64,000 bases of DNA from Sphingobacteriales bacterium (GCA_012270485.1 JAAXIF010000105.1:57088-121087); one strand, 5' to 3'. Positions 8,391 through 17,963 are shown, numbered from the stretch's first letter. A program made the numbers and translations. The notes: generated from the sequence alone by a model not told the origin.

Positions 8391-9836
8391 ATGGTCAGAG
8401 TATCTAAGATTGACGATGTCTTCATGAAAGTTCATTGTGACGATGGACTTGCACGTGACCTTTACGATTTCTTTTCTTTTACAGTTCCGAATGCAAAATT
8501 CATGCCGTCCTATAAAAATAAATTTTGGGACGGAAAGGTTAGACTCTTTTCAATCAAAACAAAAAAGATTTATATTGGTTTACTTCCATATGTAGACGAG
8601 TTCTGTAGAGAACGTGGTTTTGAGTTTGGTGGTATAGAAGAAGTAATCGGAACTAAAACAAAGATTACAGACGAGGACGTAGATTTCTTTATTAATGGTG
8701 ACGACCTAATCCCAGGCTTGGGACTTCCTTTTCAACCACGTGATTATCAGATAGACGCATTCAAGACTGCAGTGCAATATGGAAGACAATTATTACTTTC
8801 ACCAACTGCAAGTGGAAAGTCATTAATCATATATATGTTATGTAGGTGGTATGAGGGTGAAATGTCCTTACCTAATGCAAAAACAGTTATCATAGTTCCT
8901 ACAACTTCTCTAGTAGAACAAATGTCAAAAGACTTTGAGGACTATGGATACAATAAAAAGATTTGTAAAATTTATTCGGGTCAGCCTGTTTTTGATTCGG
9001 ACATCACAATCACCACTTGGCAGTCATTTGCCAAGGCTCCTAAAAATGTCTTGGAAAGTTTCGACATTGTCATCGGAGACGAAGCACACCTCTTCAAAGC
9101 ACAAACACTAAAAGGTATTCTAGAAAAAATGAAACACACTGGTGTTCGTTTTGGAACAACTGGAACACTAGACGGGTCAGAGGTTCATAGATTACAACTA
9201 GAAGGTCTGTTCGGCCCAGTCAAGAAAGTAATATCGTCATACCAACTCATGGAAGAAGGAACCATTGCAAATTTAGAGATAGATTGTGTCATACTTCGTC
9301 ATACTAAACAGAAAAAAATGTCATACCAAGAGGAAATGGATTACTTGGTATCGAGTGATAGTAGAAACAAATTTATAACAAATTTAGTTGCAAGTCTTAA
9401 AGGTAATACATTAGTATTGTTTCAATACGTAGAGAAACATGGTGAAGTGTTATATCCTATGTTAGAAGGGAGAGTAAAAGACTTACACTATGTCTATGGT
9501 GGAACAGACACCGAAGATAGAGAAACAGTTAGAGAGGTTGTAGAAAAGTCAGAAGATAGTGTCATACTTGCATCATACGGAACCTTCTCTACTGGTGTTA
9601 ATATAAAGAAAATTGATAATGTAGTTTTTGCAAGTCCTTCTAAATCAAGAATCAGAAACTTGCAGTCCATTGGTCGTGGTCTAAGAAAGACCGAAGGTAA
9701 AGAAAAAATGAGATTATTTGATATTGCAGACGATTTACAATGTGATAATTTCACCCTTGGTCACCTCAAAGAACGTATAAATATTTACAACGAGGAAAAT
9801 TTTTCATACGAAATAAAACAATTTGACTTAGACTAA
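8391..9836 (+). CDS. uvsW: UvsW DNA/RNA helicase
   Basis: SPTASGKSLI Walker A, GDEAH, SIGRGLRK; T4-like UvsW architecture. Confidence 0.93.
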   Translation: MVRVSKIDDVFMKVHCDDGLARDLYDFFSFTVPNAKFMPSYKNKFWDGKVRLFSIKTKKIYIGLLPYVDEFCRERGFEFGGIEEVIGTKTKITDEDVDFFINGDDLIPGLGLPFQPRDYQIDAFKTAVQYGRQLLLSPTASGKSLIIYMLCRWYEGEMSLPNAKTVIIVPTTSLVEQMSKDFEDYGYNKKICKIYSGQPVFDSDITITTWQSFAKAPKNVLESFDIVIGDEAHLFKAQTLKGILEKMKHTGVRFGTTGTLDGSEVHRLQLEGLFGPVKKVISSYQLMEEGTIANLEIDCVILRHTKQKKMSYQEEMDYLVSSDSRNKFITNLVASLKGNTLVLFQYVEKHGEVLYPMLEGRVKDLHYVYGGTDTEDRETVREVVEKSEDSVILASYGTFSTGVNIKKIDNVVFASPSKSRIRNLQSIGRGLRKTEGKEKMRLFDIADDLQCDNFTLGHLKERINIYNEENFSYEIKQFDLD

Positions 9837-10321
9837 TGGCAACCCCAAACGATTTACTAAAACAACAATACGAAGTAGTAAAACTGAAGACTGGTTCAGA
9901 GATTGTTGGTATGGTCAGAGAAACTCCCGAAGCATTACTTGTGACACTTCCTATGATATGTCACTTATCAGTTCAACAACCAATCAATCAAACACTTGCA
10001 ACCTTTTATCCGTATGCACCTTTGAGTGAAGACCCAATCATTAAGATTCCTTTTGACCAAGTGTTGCATAGAAGTAATATGAATTCTCAATTCATTCCGT
10101 TCTATGACGAAGCTTCTGCAAAGTGGTTGAAAATGGTTGAAGATAAAAACATTCCTCTAACGAATGACATTCATGCATCAAAAGATTACATGAGAAAAGC
10201 AGTTGACCAAATTCTTAAAAATGTCAGAGACGAAGATTTGTATGACGAGTTCTATGAAGAAGCACTCGAAGACGAATTCGAAAATGCAGTTCCACCAACC
10301 GATAAAAAGAAAATTCACTAG
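9836..10321 (+). CDS. Sm/LSm-like domain protein (putative)
   Basis: 161 aa; VVKLKTGSEIVGMV...IIKIPFDQVLHRSN resembles phage Sm-like small beta-barrel proteins. Confidence 0.5.
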   Translation: MATPNDLLKQQYEVVKLKTGSEIVGMVRETPEALLVTLPMICHLSVQQPINQTLATFYPYAPLSEDPIIKIPFDQVLHRSNMNSQFIPFYDEASAKWLKMVEDKNIPLTNDIHASKDYMRKAVDQILKNVRDEDLYDEFYEEALEDEFENAVPPTDKKKIH

Positions 10322-10420
10322 TCCTAATTCTTAGGATTTTAATTTACCTATATAGTATCGTTATTACGAGAAGTTATAACATATTATTAGTAGTAATTAT
10401 ATTTACATAAGGAAAAAACC

Positions 10421-10588
10421 ATGACCAAAGCTATATTGATAGCGAAGAGCATGGTGAGTGAAATCGAAAACATTAGAGAATCAGCGATTTTATCAAAGGC
10501 TATCGAAGCAGTAGAATTCATAACACTGTTGACTCTTCCAATATTATTACCATTAGGTATTATGATAATATCCTCTAACGGGTATTAA
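10421..10588 (+). CDS. Tiny membrane protein (55 aa)
   Basis: MTKAILIAKSMVSEIENIRESAILSKAIEAVEFITLLTLPILLPLGIMIISSNGY*; below the ORF-track cutoff; RBS aagga. Confidence 0.6.
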   Translation: MTKAILIAKSMVSEIENIRESAILSKAIEAVEFITLLTLPILLPLGIMIISSNGY

Positions 10589-10611
10589 GCAAGGTTGTGG
10601 CGTAAAGGAAT

Positions 10612-10713
10612 ATGTCACAAAAAAAGATAGAACACATCAAGGAACGATTAGAGTTAATCACACTCTGTTCTATCTTTGTGCTTGCATTATTGGGAGTTAA
10701 TCCACCAACATGA
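10612..10713 (+). CDS. Tiny membrane protein (33 aa)
   Basis: MSQKKIEHIKERLELITLCSIFVLALLGVNPPT*; stop overlaps next start (ATGA). Confidence 0.5.
   Translation: MSQKKIEHIKERLELITLCSIFVLALLGVNPPT
10623..10677 (+). repeat. 12-bp perfect inverted repeat AAAGATAGAACA/TGTTCTATCTTT
   Basis: Arms 10623-10634 and 10666-10677, inside a tiny ORF. Confidence 0.75.
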
Positions 10714-10814
10714 TTGAGTATATACAAAACATTATTGAGTTCTGTAAACAATTCCCAGGCTGGTCAATTGCATTTTTCTTTTGTGGATATGTAATAGGGA
10801 GTGTATATTTCTAA
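10710..10814 (+). CDS. Tiny membrane protein (34 aa)
   Basis: MIEYIQNIIEFCKQFPGWSIAFFFCGYVIGSVYF*; ATGA coupling. Confidence 0.5.
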   Translation: MIEYIQNIIEFCKQFPGWSIAFFFCGYVIGSVYF

Positions 10815-10815
10815 C

Positions 10816-10998
10816 ATGGAATTTATAATCATATCAATTTTAGCAATTATCGTGTCTGCATTGTATCTTAAGTATGCACCTATGCACGATTTACGTATGG
10901 CAATCTATAGTGCAGAAGATTTGAACGCTGCAATGAACGTAAGAAAATTACAAAAGGAAGAAAATGAGTCTAGAAAAGAAAGCATTGCAAGTAGTTAA
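10816..10998 (+). CDS. Small membrane protein (60 aa)
   Basis: MEFIIISILAIIVSALYLKYAPMHDLRMAIYSAEDLNAAMNVRKLQKEENESRKESIASS*. Confidence 0.6.
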   Translation: MEFIIISILAIIVSALYLKYAPMHDLRMAIYSAEDLNAAMNVRKLQKEENESRKESIASS

Positions 10999-11137
10999 TT
11001 TATCTCCAAGTGAATCAATAGTGGAGAAAATTGTCGAGGTTCACCCCATGAAACAAGTTGCAGTCATGTCAGTTGTCCAAGTCCTCGTATTTGGATTCAT
11101 GTTATTGTCGTTTTGGACAATAGGACAATTTGTATGA
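10964..11137 (+). CDS. Tiny membrane protein (57 aa)
   Basis: MSLEKKALQVVNLSPSESIVEKIVEVHPMKQVAVMSVVQVLVFGFMLLSFWTIGQFV*. Confidence 0.5.
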   Translation: MSLEKKALQVVNLSPSESIVEKIVEVHPMKQVAVMSVVQVLVFGFMLLSFWTIGQFV

Positions 11138-11265
11138 GATATATAATATATACAATGGTTGCAATAACATTCTTTTACATTACAATTGGAGAAAAGGATA
11201 GAATGGGAACCCGTGCAATCATGAGAGAGAATGTTGTAGTATCGGGTGCATATATCCCTTCTTAG
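11134..11265 (+). CDS. Tiny membrane protein (43 aa)
   Basis: MRYIIYTMVAITFFYITIGEKDRMGTRAIMRENVVVSGAYIPS*; ATGA overlap with upstream stop. Confidence 0.45.
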   Translation: MRYIIYTMVAITFFYITIGEKDRMGTRAIMRENVVVSGAYIPS

Positions 11266-11306
11266 TATATATCCCCGCTGGGACATAATTATTTTATCAT
11301 AGATTT

Positions 11307-11329
11307 CCCACATGTCTAGTGGGTTTTTT
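11307..11329 (+). terminator. Rho-independent terminator
   Basis: CCCAC-atgtcta-GTGGG followed by TTTTTT. Confidence 0.8.
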
Positions 11330-11364
11330 CAAAAAATTCAAAAAAATAAATATATAAAAACCCC

Positions 11365-11393
11365 CTTACAATATAAGGATTTTTGTGTATAAT
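11365..11393 (+). promoter_or_regulatory. sigma70-type promoter (AAAACCCCC-CTTACA-17-TATAAT) for gene 55
   Basis: -35 at 11365-11370, -10 TATAAT at 11388-11393. Confidence 0.65.
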
Positions 11394-11399
11394 AGATAC

Positions 11400-11948
11400 A
11401 TGACTACTAAAAAACAAAATGAACACTATGTTAATAACAAGGAGTTCACACTAGCAGTCGCCGAGTATAACGAATCAGTTAAACTTGCCGAAGAAAAGGG
11501 TAAAACACCCCCAAGAATGACAGAATACATTGGTGAATGTATCTATAAAATTGCGACTCGATTATCGACTCGTCCTAATTTTATCAATTACACATATAGA
11601 GATGAAATGATATGTGATGCAATCGAGAATTGTATCCAATATATCGGAAATTTCAACAGAGAGAAATCAGATAATGCATTCGCATATATCACTCAAATCT
11701 GTTATTATGCCTTCCTAAGACGAATTCAAAAGGAGAAAAAACAAGTCTTTATCAAACAACAGGCAACAGACGCAGCTGGTATGATTACTGATGCATTTAA
11801 TACCATAGACGGAGAACACGACCCAACACTTATCAATACGAATGTTGAGTGGATGCAAGAGAATATGAATCGTGTCGACTATGAACCTCGAAAGTCAAGG
11901 AAATCAACAAAAAAGAAAACATCAAACTTAGAAAAATTTACTGAATGA
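11400..11948 (+). CDS. 55: Late-transcription sigma factor gp55
   Basis: gp55-like sigma-70 family fragment (EYIGECIYKIATRLSTRPNFINYTYRDEMICDAIENCIQYIGNF...AFAYITQICYYAFLRRIQKEKKQ). Confidence 0.9.
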   Translation: MTTKKQNEHYVNNKEFTLAVAEYNESVKLAEEKGKTPPRMTEYIGECIYKIATRLSTRPNFINYTYRDEMICDAIENCIQYIGNFNREKSDNAFAYITQICYYAFLRRIQKEKKQVFIKQQATDAAGMITDAFNTIDGEHDPTLINTNVEWMQENMNRVDYEPRKSRKSTKKKTSNLEKFTE

Positions 11949-13012
11949 AGATAGCATTACTGAATGATACCCATTGTGGTGTTCGTGGTGATATGATAGA
12001 AATGTCAAATTACCAAGGTCGATTTTATAATGAAGTGTTCTTCCCTTATTTGGACGAACATGACATTAAACACATAATACACTTAGGTGATTATTTTGAC
12101 CGAAGAAAGTATATAAATTTTGCTTCCATGAAAGCAAATATCAAACACTTTATCGAACCTATGAATGAACGTGGTATTACTATGGACTTGATTCTTGGTA
12201 ATCATGATACTTATTATAAGAATACCAATGAAGTCAATTCCCCCGAGTTGTTATTATACAACCAACCAAATGTGAATGTTATTCAAGAGTGTGAAGTAAA
12301 AGAGTATGACGGATTCAATATTGCACTTGTCCCATGGATTAATCCCGAGAACTATGCAGATGCAGTAGACTTTTTATTGTCTGCAAATGCAAGTTGGTGT
12401 ATGGGTCACTTTGAGTTTGAAGGTGCATTAATGATGCCAGGCATGACGTGTCAACATGGACTTGACCATTCTTATGTAAAAAGATTTGAGAAAGTATTAA
12501 GTGGACATTTTCACCAAAAATCTGAGTTTGCAAATATCAGATATCTTGGTTCTCAAATGCAATTTACTTGGTCAGATTATGGAGATAACAAATACTTCCA
12601 TATCTTTGATACTGATACACAAGAACTTTCACCTATTCTAAATCCAATTACAATGTTTGAAAAGGCATTCTATAATGACGAGAAAGAAACTTTTGAAACT
12701 ATTAGTAATGCAGATTATGAAAAATACAGAGGTAAATTTGTAAAAGTTATCGTAGTGAATAAAGAAAACCCATATTGGTTTGATACATTCTTAGATAAAT
12801 TACATTCTTCAAATCCACTACACGTTGCAGTTGTAGACGATAACAAACACATGGATTTCTATGGGGACGATGATATAGAAGATATCGAAGACACCCTAAC
12901 TATATTAAACAATTATATTGACGGACTTGAAATACAAGGAAAGAAAAAACCACTTTCCGATTTAATGACTTCTTTATATAATGAGGCTTTGGACGAACAT
13001 AACTATCTATGA
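11945..13012 (+). CDS. 47: gp47 recombination endonuclease subunit (Mre11/SbcD-like)
   Basis: NDTHCGVRGD, GDYFDRRKY, LGNHD, GHFHQ metallophosphoesterase motifs. Confidence 0.95.
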   Translation: MKIALLNDTHCGVRGDMIEMSNYQGRFYNEVFFPYLDEHDIKHIIHLGDYFDRRKYINFASMKANIKHFIEPMNERGITMDLILGNHDTYYKNTNEVNSPELLLYNQPNVNVIQECEVKEYDGFNIALVPWINPENYADAVDFLLSANASWCMGHFEFEGALMMPGMTCQHGLDHSYVKRFEKVLSGHFHQKSEFANIRYLGSQMQFTWSDYGDNKYFHIFDTDTQELSPILNPITMFEKAFYNDEKETFETISNADYEKYRGKFVKVIVVNKENPYWFDTFLDKLHSSNPLHVAVVDDNKHMDFYGDDDIEDIEDTLTILNNYIDGLEIQGKKKPLSDLMTSLYNEALDEHNYL

Positions 13013-14724
13013 TAAATTTTAAGAAAGTAAGATATAAGAACTTACTATCCAGTGGAAATAAATTTACTGAAATACAACTAGACAAACACCAAACAACACT
13101 TATCTTAGGTGATAATGGTGCTGGTAAATCTACACTTTTAGATGCATTGTGTTTTGGTTTGTATGGTAAAGGATTTAGAAATCTTAAGAAAGACCTTCTA
13201 ATCAATTCTGTAAATGGTGGAGGACTCATAGTAGTCGTAGAGTTCTCTATTGGTAAGAAACAATACAAAGTAATTCGTGGTGCAAAACCAAACAAATTCG
13301 AACTATATGTCAATGACGTGTTGGTCAATCAAGATGCAACAGTCAGAGATTATCAAGAACACTTAGAAAAGAACATACTCAAAATGAGTTATCGTTCCTT
13401 TACTCAAGTTGCAATCCTAGGGTCGGCAAACTTTACACCTTTCATGCAATTAAGAGCAGTTGAAAGACGTAAACTTGTAGAAGACCTTTTGGATATATCA
13501 ATCTTTTCCACAATGGGAGATATCCTAAAGAAAAAGATTTCTAACCATACTGTTGAGGTTAGAGAGAATAATCATGAAATCGAACTTCTTGAAGAAAGAA
13601 TTAATGGATTGAATGAACAACTTAATGCACTTCGTGAAAATAGAGATGCAAAAATATCAAAATATGAGAACACTGTTAATGAAACTCAAGAGAATATTAA
13701 TAACCTTTTGGGAGAAATAGATGAAAAGACGGAAAATGTGGTGGAGAAAAAATCCACCATCTCAGATAAAGATACTAAAGAAGATAGACTCAAACAAAGT
13801 GTCGACATGGAGGCTAGACTCGAGGACGCTCGAAGAAAAGCAGTTAAAGATATTGAATTCTACGAGAACAATGACGATTGTCCCACATGCAAACAGGGTT
13901 TAGATAGTGAACACAAGAAGAAACACATTAAGGAAAAAGAGGATAAGATTGCAGAAATCAAGGAGGCGGTGTCAAAACTCGAACTCCAAACTGAGGAACT
14001 CAATGACAGAATCCAAGAAATCAATGGAATCCAAGACGAGATAACTCAGATTCAAAAAGAGATTGGTATTCTTCAAACAGAAGTTGTATCTAACCAAAAG
14101 TTTGTTCAAAAGATTCAGAAAGAAATTGCAGAACTAAAAGCAGAAGGAAATGGTAATGGTGACGTTTCAGAACGAATCAATGATAGTGAAGACAAATTAG
14201 ATATTCTACATGCAAAGAAAGAAACACTTACAGAGAATGGACACTATTATGAAATTGCACAAGTGTTATTACGTGACCAAGGTGTAAGACAAAAGATTAT
14301 CAAACAGTATGTTCCAATCATGAACAAACTCATAAACAAGTATCTTGCACAATTAGAATTCTATGTAGGTTTTGAATTGAATGAAAAGTTTGAAGAAACA
14401 ATCAAGTCTAGATTTAGGGACGTATTCAAATATGATAACTTCTCACAAGGAGAGAAAATGAGAATCGACCTTGCACTTCTATTTACATGGAGAGCCGTTG
14501 CAAGAATGAAGAACTCAGTAAATACTAACTTATTGATATTAGACGAAGTTTTCGATTCTTCATTAGACTCACAAGGAACAGACGATTTCTTAAAATTACT
14601 AAACACCTTGACGGAAAAGACAAATGCATTTATCATATCTCATAAAGGAGAAACATTATATGATAAATTTAATGACGTTATTAGGTTTGAGAAATACAAA
14701 AACTTCTCAAGAATTGCAGAATAA
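13009..14724 (+). CDS. 46: gp46 recombination endonuclease subunit (Rad50/SbcC-like)
   Basis: GDNGAGKSTLLDALCFGLYG; CPTC zinc hook; FSQGEKMRIDLALLF; LLILDEVFDSSLD. Confidence 0.95.
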   Translation: MINFKKVRYKNLLSSGNKFTEIQLDKHQTTLILGDNGAGKSTLLDALCFGLYGKGFRNLKKDLLINSVNGGGLIVVVEFSIGKKQYKVIRGAKPNKFELYVNDVLVNQDATVRDYQEHLEKNILKMSYRSFTQVAILGSANFTPFMQLRAVERRKLVEDLLDISIFSTMGDILKKKISNHTVEVRENNHEIELLEERINGLNEQLNALRENRDAKISKYENTVNETQENINNLLGEIDEKTENVVEKKSTISDKDTKEDRLKQSVDMEARLEDARRKAVKDIEFYENNDDCPTCKQGLDSEHKKKHIKEKEDKIAEIKEAVSKLELQTEELNDRIQEINGIQDEITQIQKEIGILQTEVVSNQKFVQKIQKEIAELKAEGNGNGDVSERINDSEDKLDILHAKKETLTENGHYYEIAQVLLRDQGVRQKIIKQYVPIMNKLINKYLAQLEFYVGFELNEKFEETIKSRFRDVFKYDNFSQGEKMRIDLALLFTWRAVARMKNSVNTNLLILDEVFDSSLDSQGTDDFLKLLNTLTEKTNAFIISHKGETLYDKFNDVIRFEKYKNFSRIAE

Positions 14725-14732
14725 TATAAATA
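14725..14732 (+). promoter_or_regulatory. T4-type late promoter element TATAAATA, 5 nt before ATG 14738
   Basis: Exact motif. Confidence 0.7.
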
Positions 14733-14737
14733 GTAAT

Positions 14738-16240
14738 ATGAAATCATTCTCACAATTTACTAATCCAACATACGAAGGGGTCAAATTAGACTTACCTAAA
14801 GTTATATCTGAAGGGTCTAAAATGTCTAAAGGTGATTTATTTAAAAGACAAAATAGACAAGGATTCATTAACAAAGCAGAAGACGGAGTATTACTGGATA
14901 AAGACGGGAATGAATTAAAGATAAGAGATAAAGACCTTTGGAACGAATTGTCTAGTGAACTTGCAAGAGCAGGTGACGAAAAAGATTTAACACTATGGAC
15001 ACCTAAGAACTTCAAACAAGTGTTTGGAACTACATTAGGAAATGTTCTAAAAGGTGGTAATGGTTTCTCACCCGTAAATCAAAAAAATCCAACTGGTGAA
15101 GATTGGGAAGCTGGTATTGCAGTAGGACTTCAAAAATTAGGAAAAGGTATCGACTATAACTCACCCGAATGGTTGAGATTCGATAAGTATTGGACTGATT
15201 GGGAAGAGTCTGCAATGAAAACTGCGATAGATTTCAAAAACAAATTAGGTATAACAGAACTCAGACAAACTGGTGCAATGAAAGTGGGTGGACTTTCTAA
15301 AGAATGGAAAGGAACAAACACTACACCTAAAACCGACCTTATGGATAAGAGTGGTAAGATTAGAGTATCACTTAAAAAATCGGGTGGTTCTCAGTTAATG
15401 TCTGCTGGTAAATCAGAAGCAATATCTACAGTAGAAGCTGCAATGAGAGCATATGGAAATTCTTCCAGTGGTCAAAAAGAAGCACAAAAGTTAGTCAAAG
15501 AACTAGAAGAGAAAATGATTAAGTTATCTCATAAAGGTGCTGTAGGTGATTTAGAACAACTAAAAGGTAAAGACGATATATCAAGAGAAGAAGCAGACAA
15601 ACTTTCAGAATTAGATATTGGTCATAACTTTGCAAAAGAATTAAATGAAAGAATTGAAAAAACCTTTAACAATAATGACGACCTGAAAAAACTATTTTGT
15701 TATGAAGCTGCGACAGGTCATGCAAAGTTTGGTAAAGATACTTGGCCAACTGCTACAATGATTGCAACCTTCTATGAAGGTGGTGGTTTATCTCACGTTC
15801 AAAAATTAACAGACCCAATCAAACATGGTGGAGCACTTGCCTCAGGAAATGATTTTTATGTATCATTTAAATCAAGTGGTAAAAGTTCACCATATCTATC
15901 TTTAAGAAGTAAGAAAGCAAAACAAAAACTAAACATGGACACCCTCTCAGACATTGTATATAACGAGTGTGGTAATTCGAATCTATTTTTAACAGAAGAG
16001 GTTGAAAATCTCACTGAATCTCAGTTGATAAATAAACTTATAAAAATGTCAAAAGACTTTTCTTCAAAAGTTGCAAGAGCAGCTAAGAAGATTCTTGGAG
16101 AAATAACTAAGAGAATACAAAGTGCATTTAACTGGATTAAGAAACAAGGTCAAAAAATATGGAATGCAATATTGTATTTCTTTGGATTCGAAATATCAAA
16201 CGTGCAAGTCAAAGGAGGAGGGGTTTACCCGTTAGTATAA
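14738..16240 (+). CDS. Hypothetical, putative virion/internal protein (500 aa)
   Basis: ATG at 14738 gives N-terminus MKSFSQFTNPTYEG; late-promoter-proximal; amphipathic C-terminus. Confidence 0.6.
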   Translation: MKSFSQFTNPTYEGVKLDLPKVISEGSKMSKGDLFKRQNRQGFINKAEDGVLLDKDGNELKIRDKDLWNELSSELARAGDEKDLTLWTPKNFKQVFGTTLGNVLKGGNGFSPVNQKNPTGEDWEAGIAVGLQKLGKGIDYNSPEWLRFDKYWTDWEESAMKTAIDFKNKLGITELRQTGAMKVGGLSKEWKGTNTTPKTDLMDKSGKIRVSLKKSGGSQLMSAGKSEAISTVEAAMRAYGNSSSGQKEAQKLVKELEEKMIKLSHKGAVGDLEQLKGKDDISREEADKLSELDIGHNFAKELNERIEKTFNNNDDLKKLFCYEAATGHAKFGKDTWPTATMIATFYEGGGLSHVQKLTDPIKHGGALASGNDFYVSFKSSGKSSPYLSLRSKKAKQKLNMDTLSDIVYNECGNSNLFLTEEVENLTESQLINKLIKMSKDFSSKVARAAKKILGEITKRIQSAFNWIKKQGQKIWNAILYFFGFEISNVQVKGGGVYPLV

Positions 16241-16241
16241 T

Positions 16242-16868
16242 ATGTTAGAATTGATAGACGAGGCTTCAAGAGTCTTACGCACACCACCACCTGAGTTCGA
16301 CTTCGAGAATCCACCCGAAGACCCAAAAGAAATTGAAAAGAACCTTGCAACTGCAATGGAACAATTTGGTGGTATTGGATTATCTGCAAATCAAGTTGGA
16401 TTAAACTACAGAGTTTTTGTTATGAGAACTGCAGATAAAGGAATCGTTGCATTTTTTAATCCCGAAATAACTAAAGTTTCACAAGATACAGATTTAATGA
16501 AAGAGGGTTGTCTATCTTTTCCCGACCTTTACCTTATGATAAAAAGGTCAAAAGAAATAGAATTTAAATATCAAGATGCAGAAGGTGAAGAACATACACT
16601 TTATCTTAATGGTTTAGGTGCAAGGTGTGTTCAACATGAGTGTGACCACTTGAATGGTATCCTATTCTTACAACGTGCATCTAGACTCAAATTAGAACGT
16701 GCATTGAAAGTTCGTCCTAAAGAGAGGAGAAAGAGAATTGAATATGAACAAAGAATGGCCTATGCAAGAGCAATCGCAGAACGTGAATCTAATCAGAATG
16801 CCGAACCTGATAACGGAACAGGAATCGAAGAATCTGATAGTGTGGTTCAAGAATCACAAGCATCTTAG
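16242..16868 (+). CDS. def: Peptide deformylase
   Basis: GIGLSANQVG, EGCLSFP, QHECDHLNG motifs. Confidence 0.95.
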   Translation: MLELIDEASRVLRTPPPEFDFENPPEDPKEIEKNLATAMEQFGGIGLSANQVGLNYRVFVMRTADKGIVAFFNPEITKVSQDTDLMKEGCLSFPDLYLMIKRSKEIEFKYQDAEGEEHTLYLNGLGARCVQHECDHLNGILFLQRASRLKLERALKVRPKERRKRIEYEQRMAYARAIAERESNQNAEPDNGTGIEESDSVVQESQAS

Positions 16869-17400
16869 ACAAGTCGGAGATGGTTCGGACTATAGAGGAA
16901 TTGACCTCATTCATATACACACGAACTGGGTAAGAGATATTTTCAATAGAGTTGGTCATGACGTGACCAGTGAAATATATCATGCAGTGGGAACAAGAGT
17001 ATATCCCGAAATGACTGCAATCAATGAGTGGGAAATCGGTGGTGTTCAAGAACCACACTTAGACACTTATTCTACAGTAGAAATAGAAAACCAAGCAATA
17101 GAAGAATCACCTAGTAGAGAATGGACTGTTATTCTCTATTTAAATGGTCATGAATCATTTAGAGGTGGTGAAACTTATTTTCCCGAGATGGGGCCGACTG
17201 GAACTATTATTGAACCAGTTGCAAATGAAGGTATCGTATTCAAAGGTTTAGAACTAAAACATGGAGTCTATCCAGTTCGTAGAGGTTCTAGATTTACCAT
17301 TTCAATGTGGTTTTCAAACAACAGAGAAAATATCCTTACAGACGAGAGAACAAAAGACTTCTCGGCAGACCACTTCAAATTAAGACAAAATAATCCTTAA
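16738..17400 (+). CDS. 2OG-Fe(II) oxygenase (prolyl-4-hydroxylase-like); start may be 16738 or 16798
   Basis: EPHLDTY (HxD), FRGGETYFP, LKHGVYPVRRGSRFTISMWF. Confidence 0.85.
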   Translation: MNMNKEWPMQEQSQNVNLIRMPNLITEQESKNLIVWFKNHKHLRQVGDGSDYRGIDLIHIHTNWVRDIFNRVGHDVTSEIYHAVGTRVYPEMTAINEWEIGGVQEPHLDTYSTVEIENQAIEESPSREWTVILYLNGHESFRGGETYFPEMGPTGTIIEPVANEGIVFKGLELKHGVYPVRRGSRFTISMWFSNNRENILTDERTKDFSADHFKLRQNNP

Positions 17401-17405
17401 AAAAT

Positions 17406-17435
17406 TTGACAATGACCCTCACTTTTTAGTATACT
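17406..17435 (+). promoter_or_regulatory. Early promoter TTGACA-ATGACCCTCACTTTTTAG-TATACT
   Basis: -35/-10 with 18-bp spacer; near-identical copies at 17967, 20598 and 63757. Confidence 0.85.
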
Positions 17436-17461
17436 AGTATAGTAGAAAAAAAGGAGTAAAT

Positions 17462-17686
17462 ATGTCAAATATCTATAACGACCAAATAATGGACGGAATC
17501 ATACAAGACGTTGATTCTATGTCCGATATCGATGTGGTTTCTGCACTCGATATAGTAAACGTATATAAAGTATCTAAATTCACTGGAGATGACGTGCATG
17601 GTGCAAATATCATAGACTATGCAAGAAGTGTCTTAGTGTCCCAAATGTGGGACGATGTGGTAGACATGGGAGGCCCTTGTGGATAA
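17462..17686 (+). CDS. Hypothetical protein
   Basis: 74 aa, RBS aaggag, downstream of early promoter. Confidence 0.55.
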   Translation: MSNIYNDQIMDGIIQDVDSMSDIDVVSALDIVNVYKVSKFTGDDVHGANIIDYARSVLVSQMWDDVVDMGGPCG

Positions 17687-17963
17687 TATAGATTTTTTAA
17701 GTGAACACGATTTTATTAGATACAAGCAAAGTGGTAAAATCTATGAGGGTTATATTACTAAGGTTGTGAACAACGACTTTCCATTTATTGAATGTAGAGT
17801 CCAAGAAACAAATGACTTCAGTGAAAGAATGGGTTCATTTTTCAATGGTATCATTTATGCAAAATCATTCAAAGGTTTAGAAGTTGAATGGTGGTTTGAC
17901 GGACAAGGTTGTGATAACTCTGCAATAGGTGTCAGTGGTTCTTGGGAATTAATTTGTTCCTAG
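17679..17963 (+). CDS. Hypothetical protein (GTG start)
   Basis: 94 aa, overlaps upstream ORF by 8 nt. Confidence 0.55.
   Translation: MDNIDFLSEHDFIRYKQSGKIYEGYITKVVNNDFPFIECRVQETNDFSERMGSFFNGIIYAKSFKGLEVEWWFDGQGCDNSAIGVSGSWELICS

Noticed and set aside
62-10680. 15-nt exact repeat TGTTCTATCTTTGTG at 62-76 and 10666-10680
   Set aside because: A repeated 15-mer is expected by chance in a 64-kb AT-rich window
11041-11313. 90-aa minus-strand ORF over the tiny-ORF cassette
   Set aside because: Cys/Tyr/Asn-rich nonsense-like translation, opposite to the uniform + strand gene orientation, no RBS support
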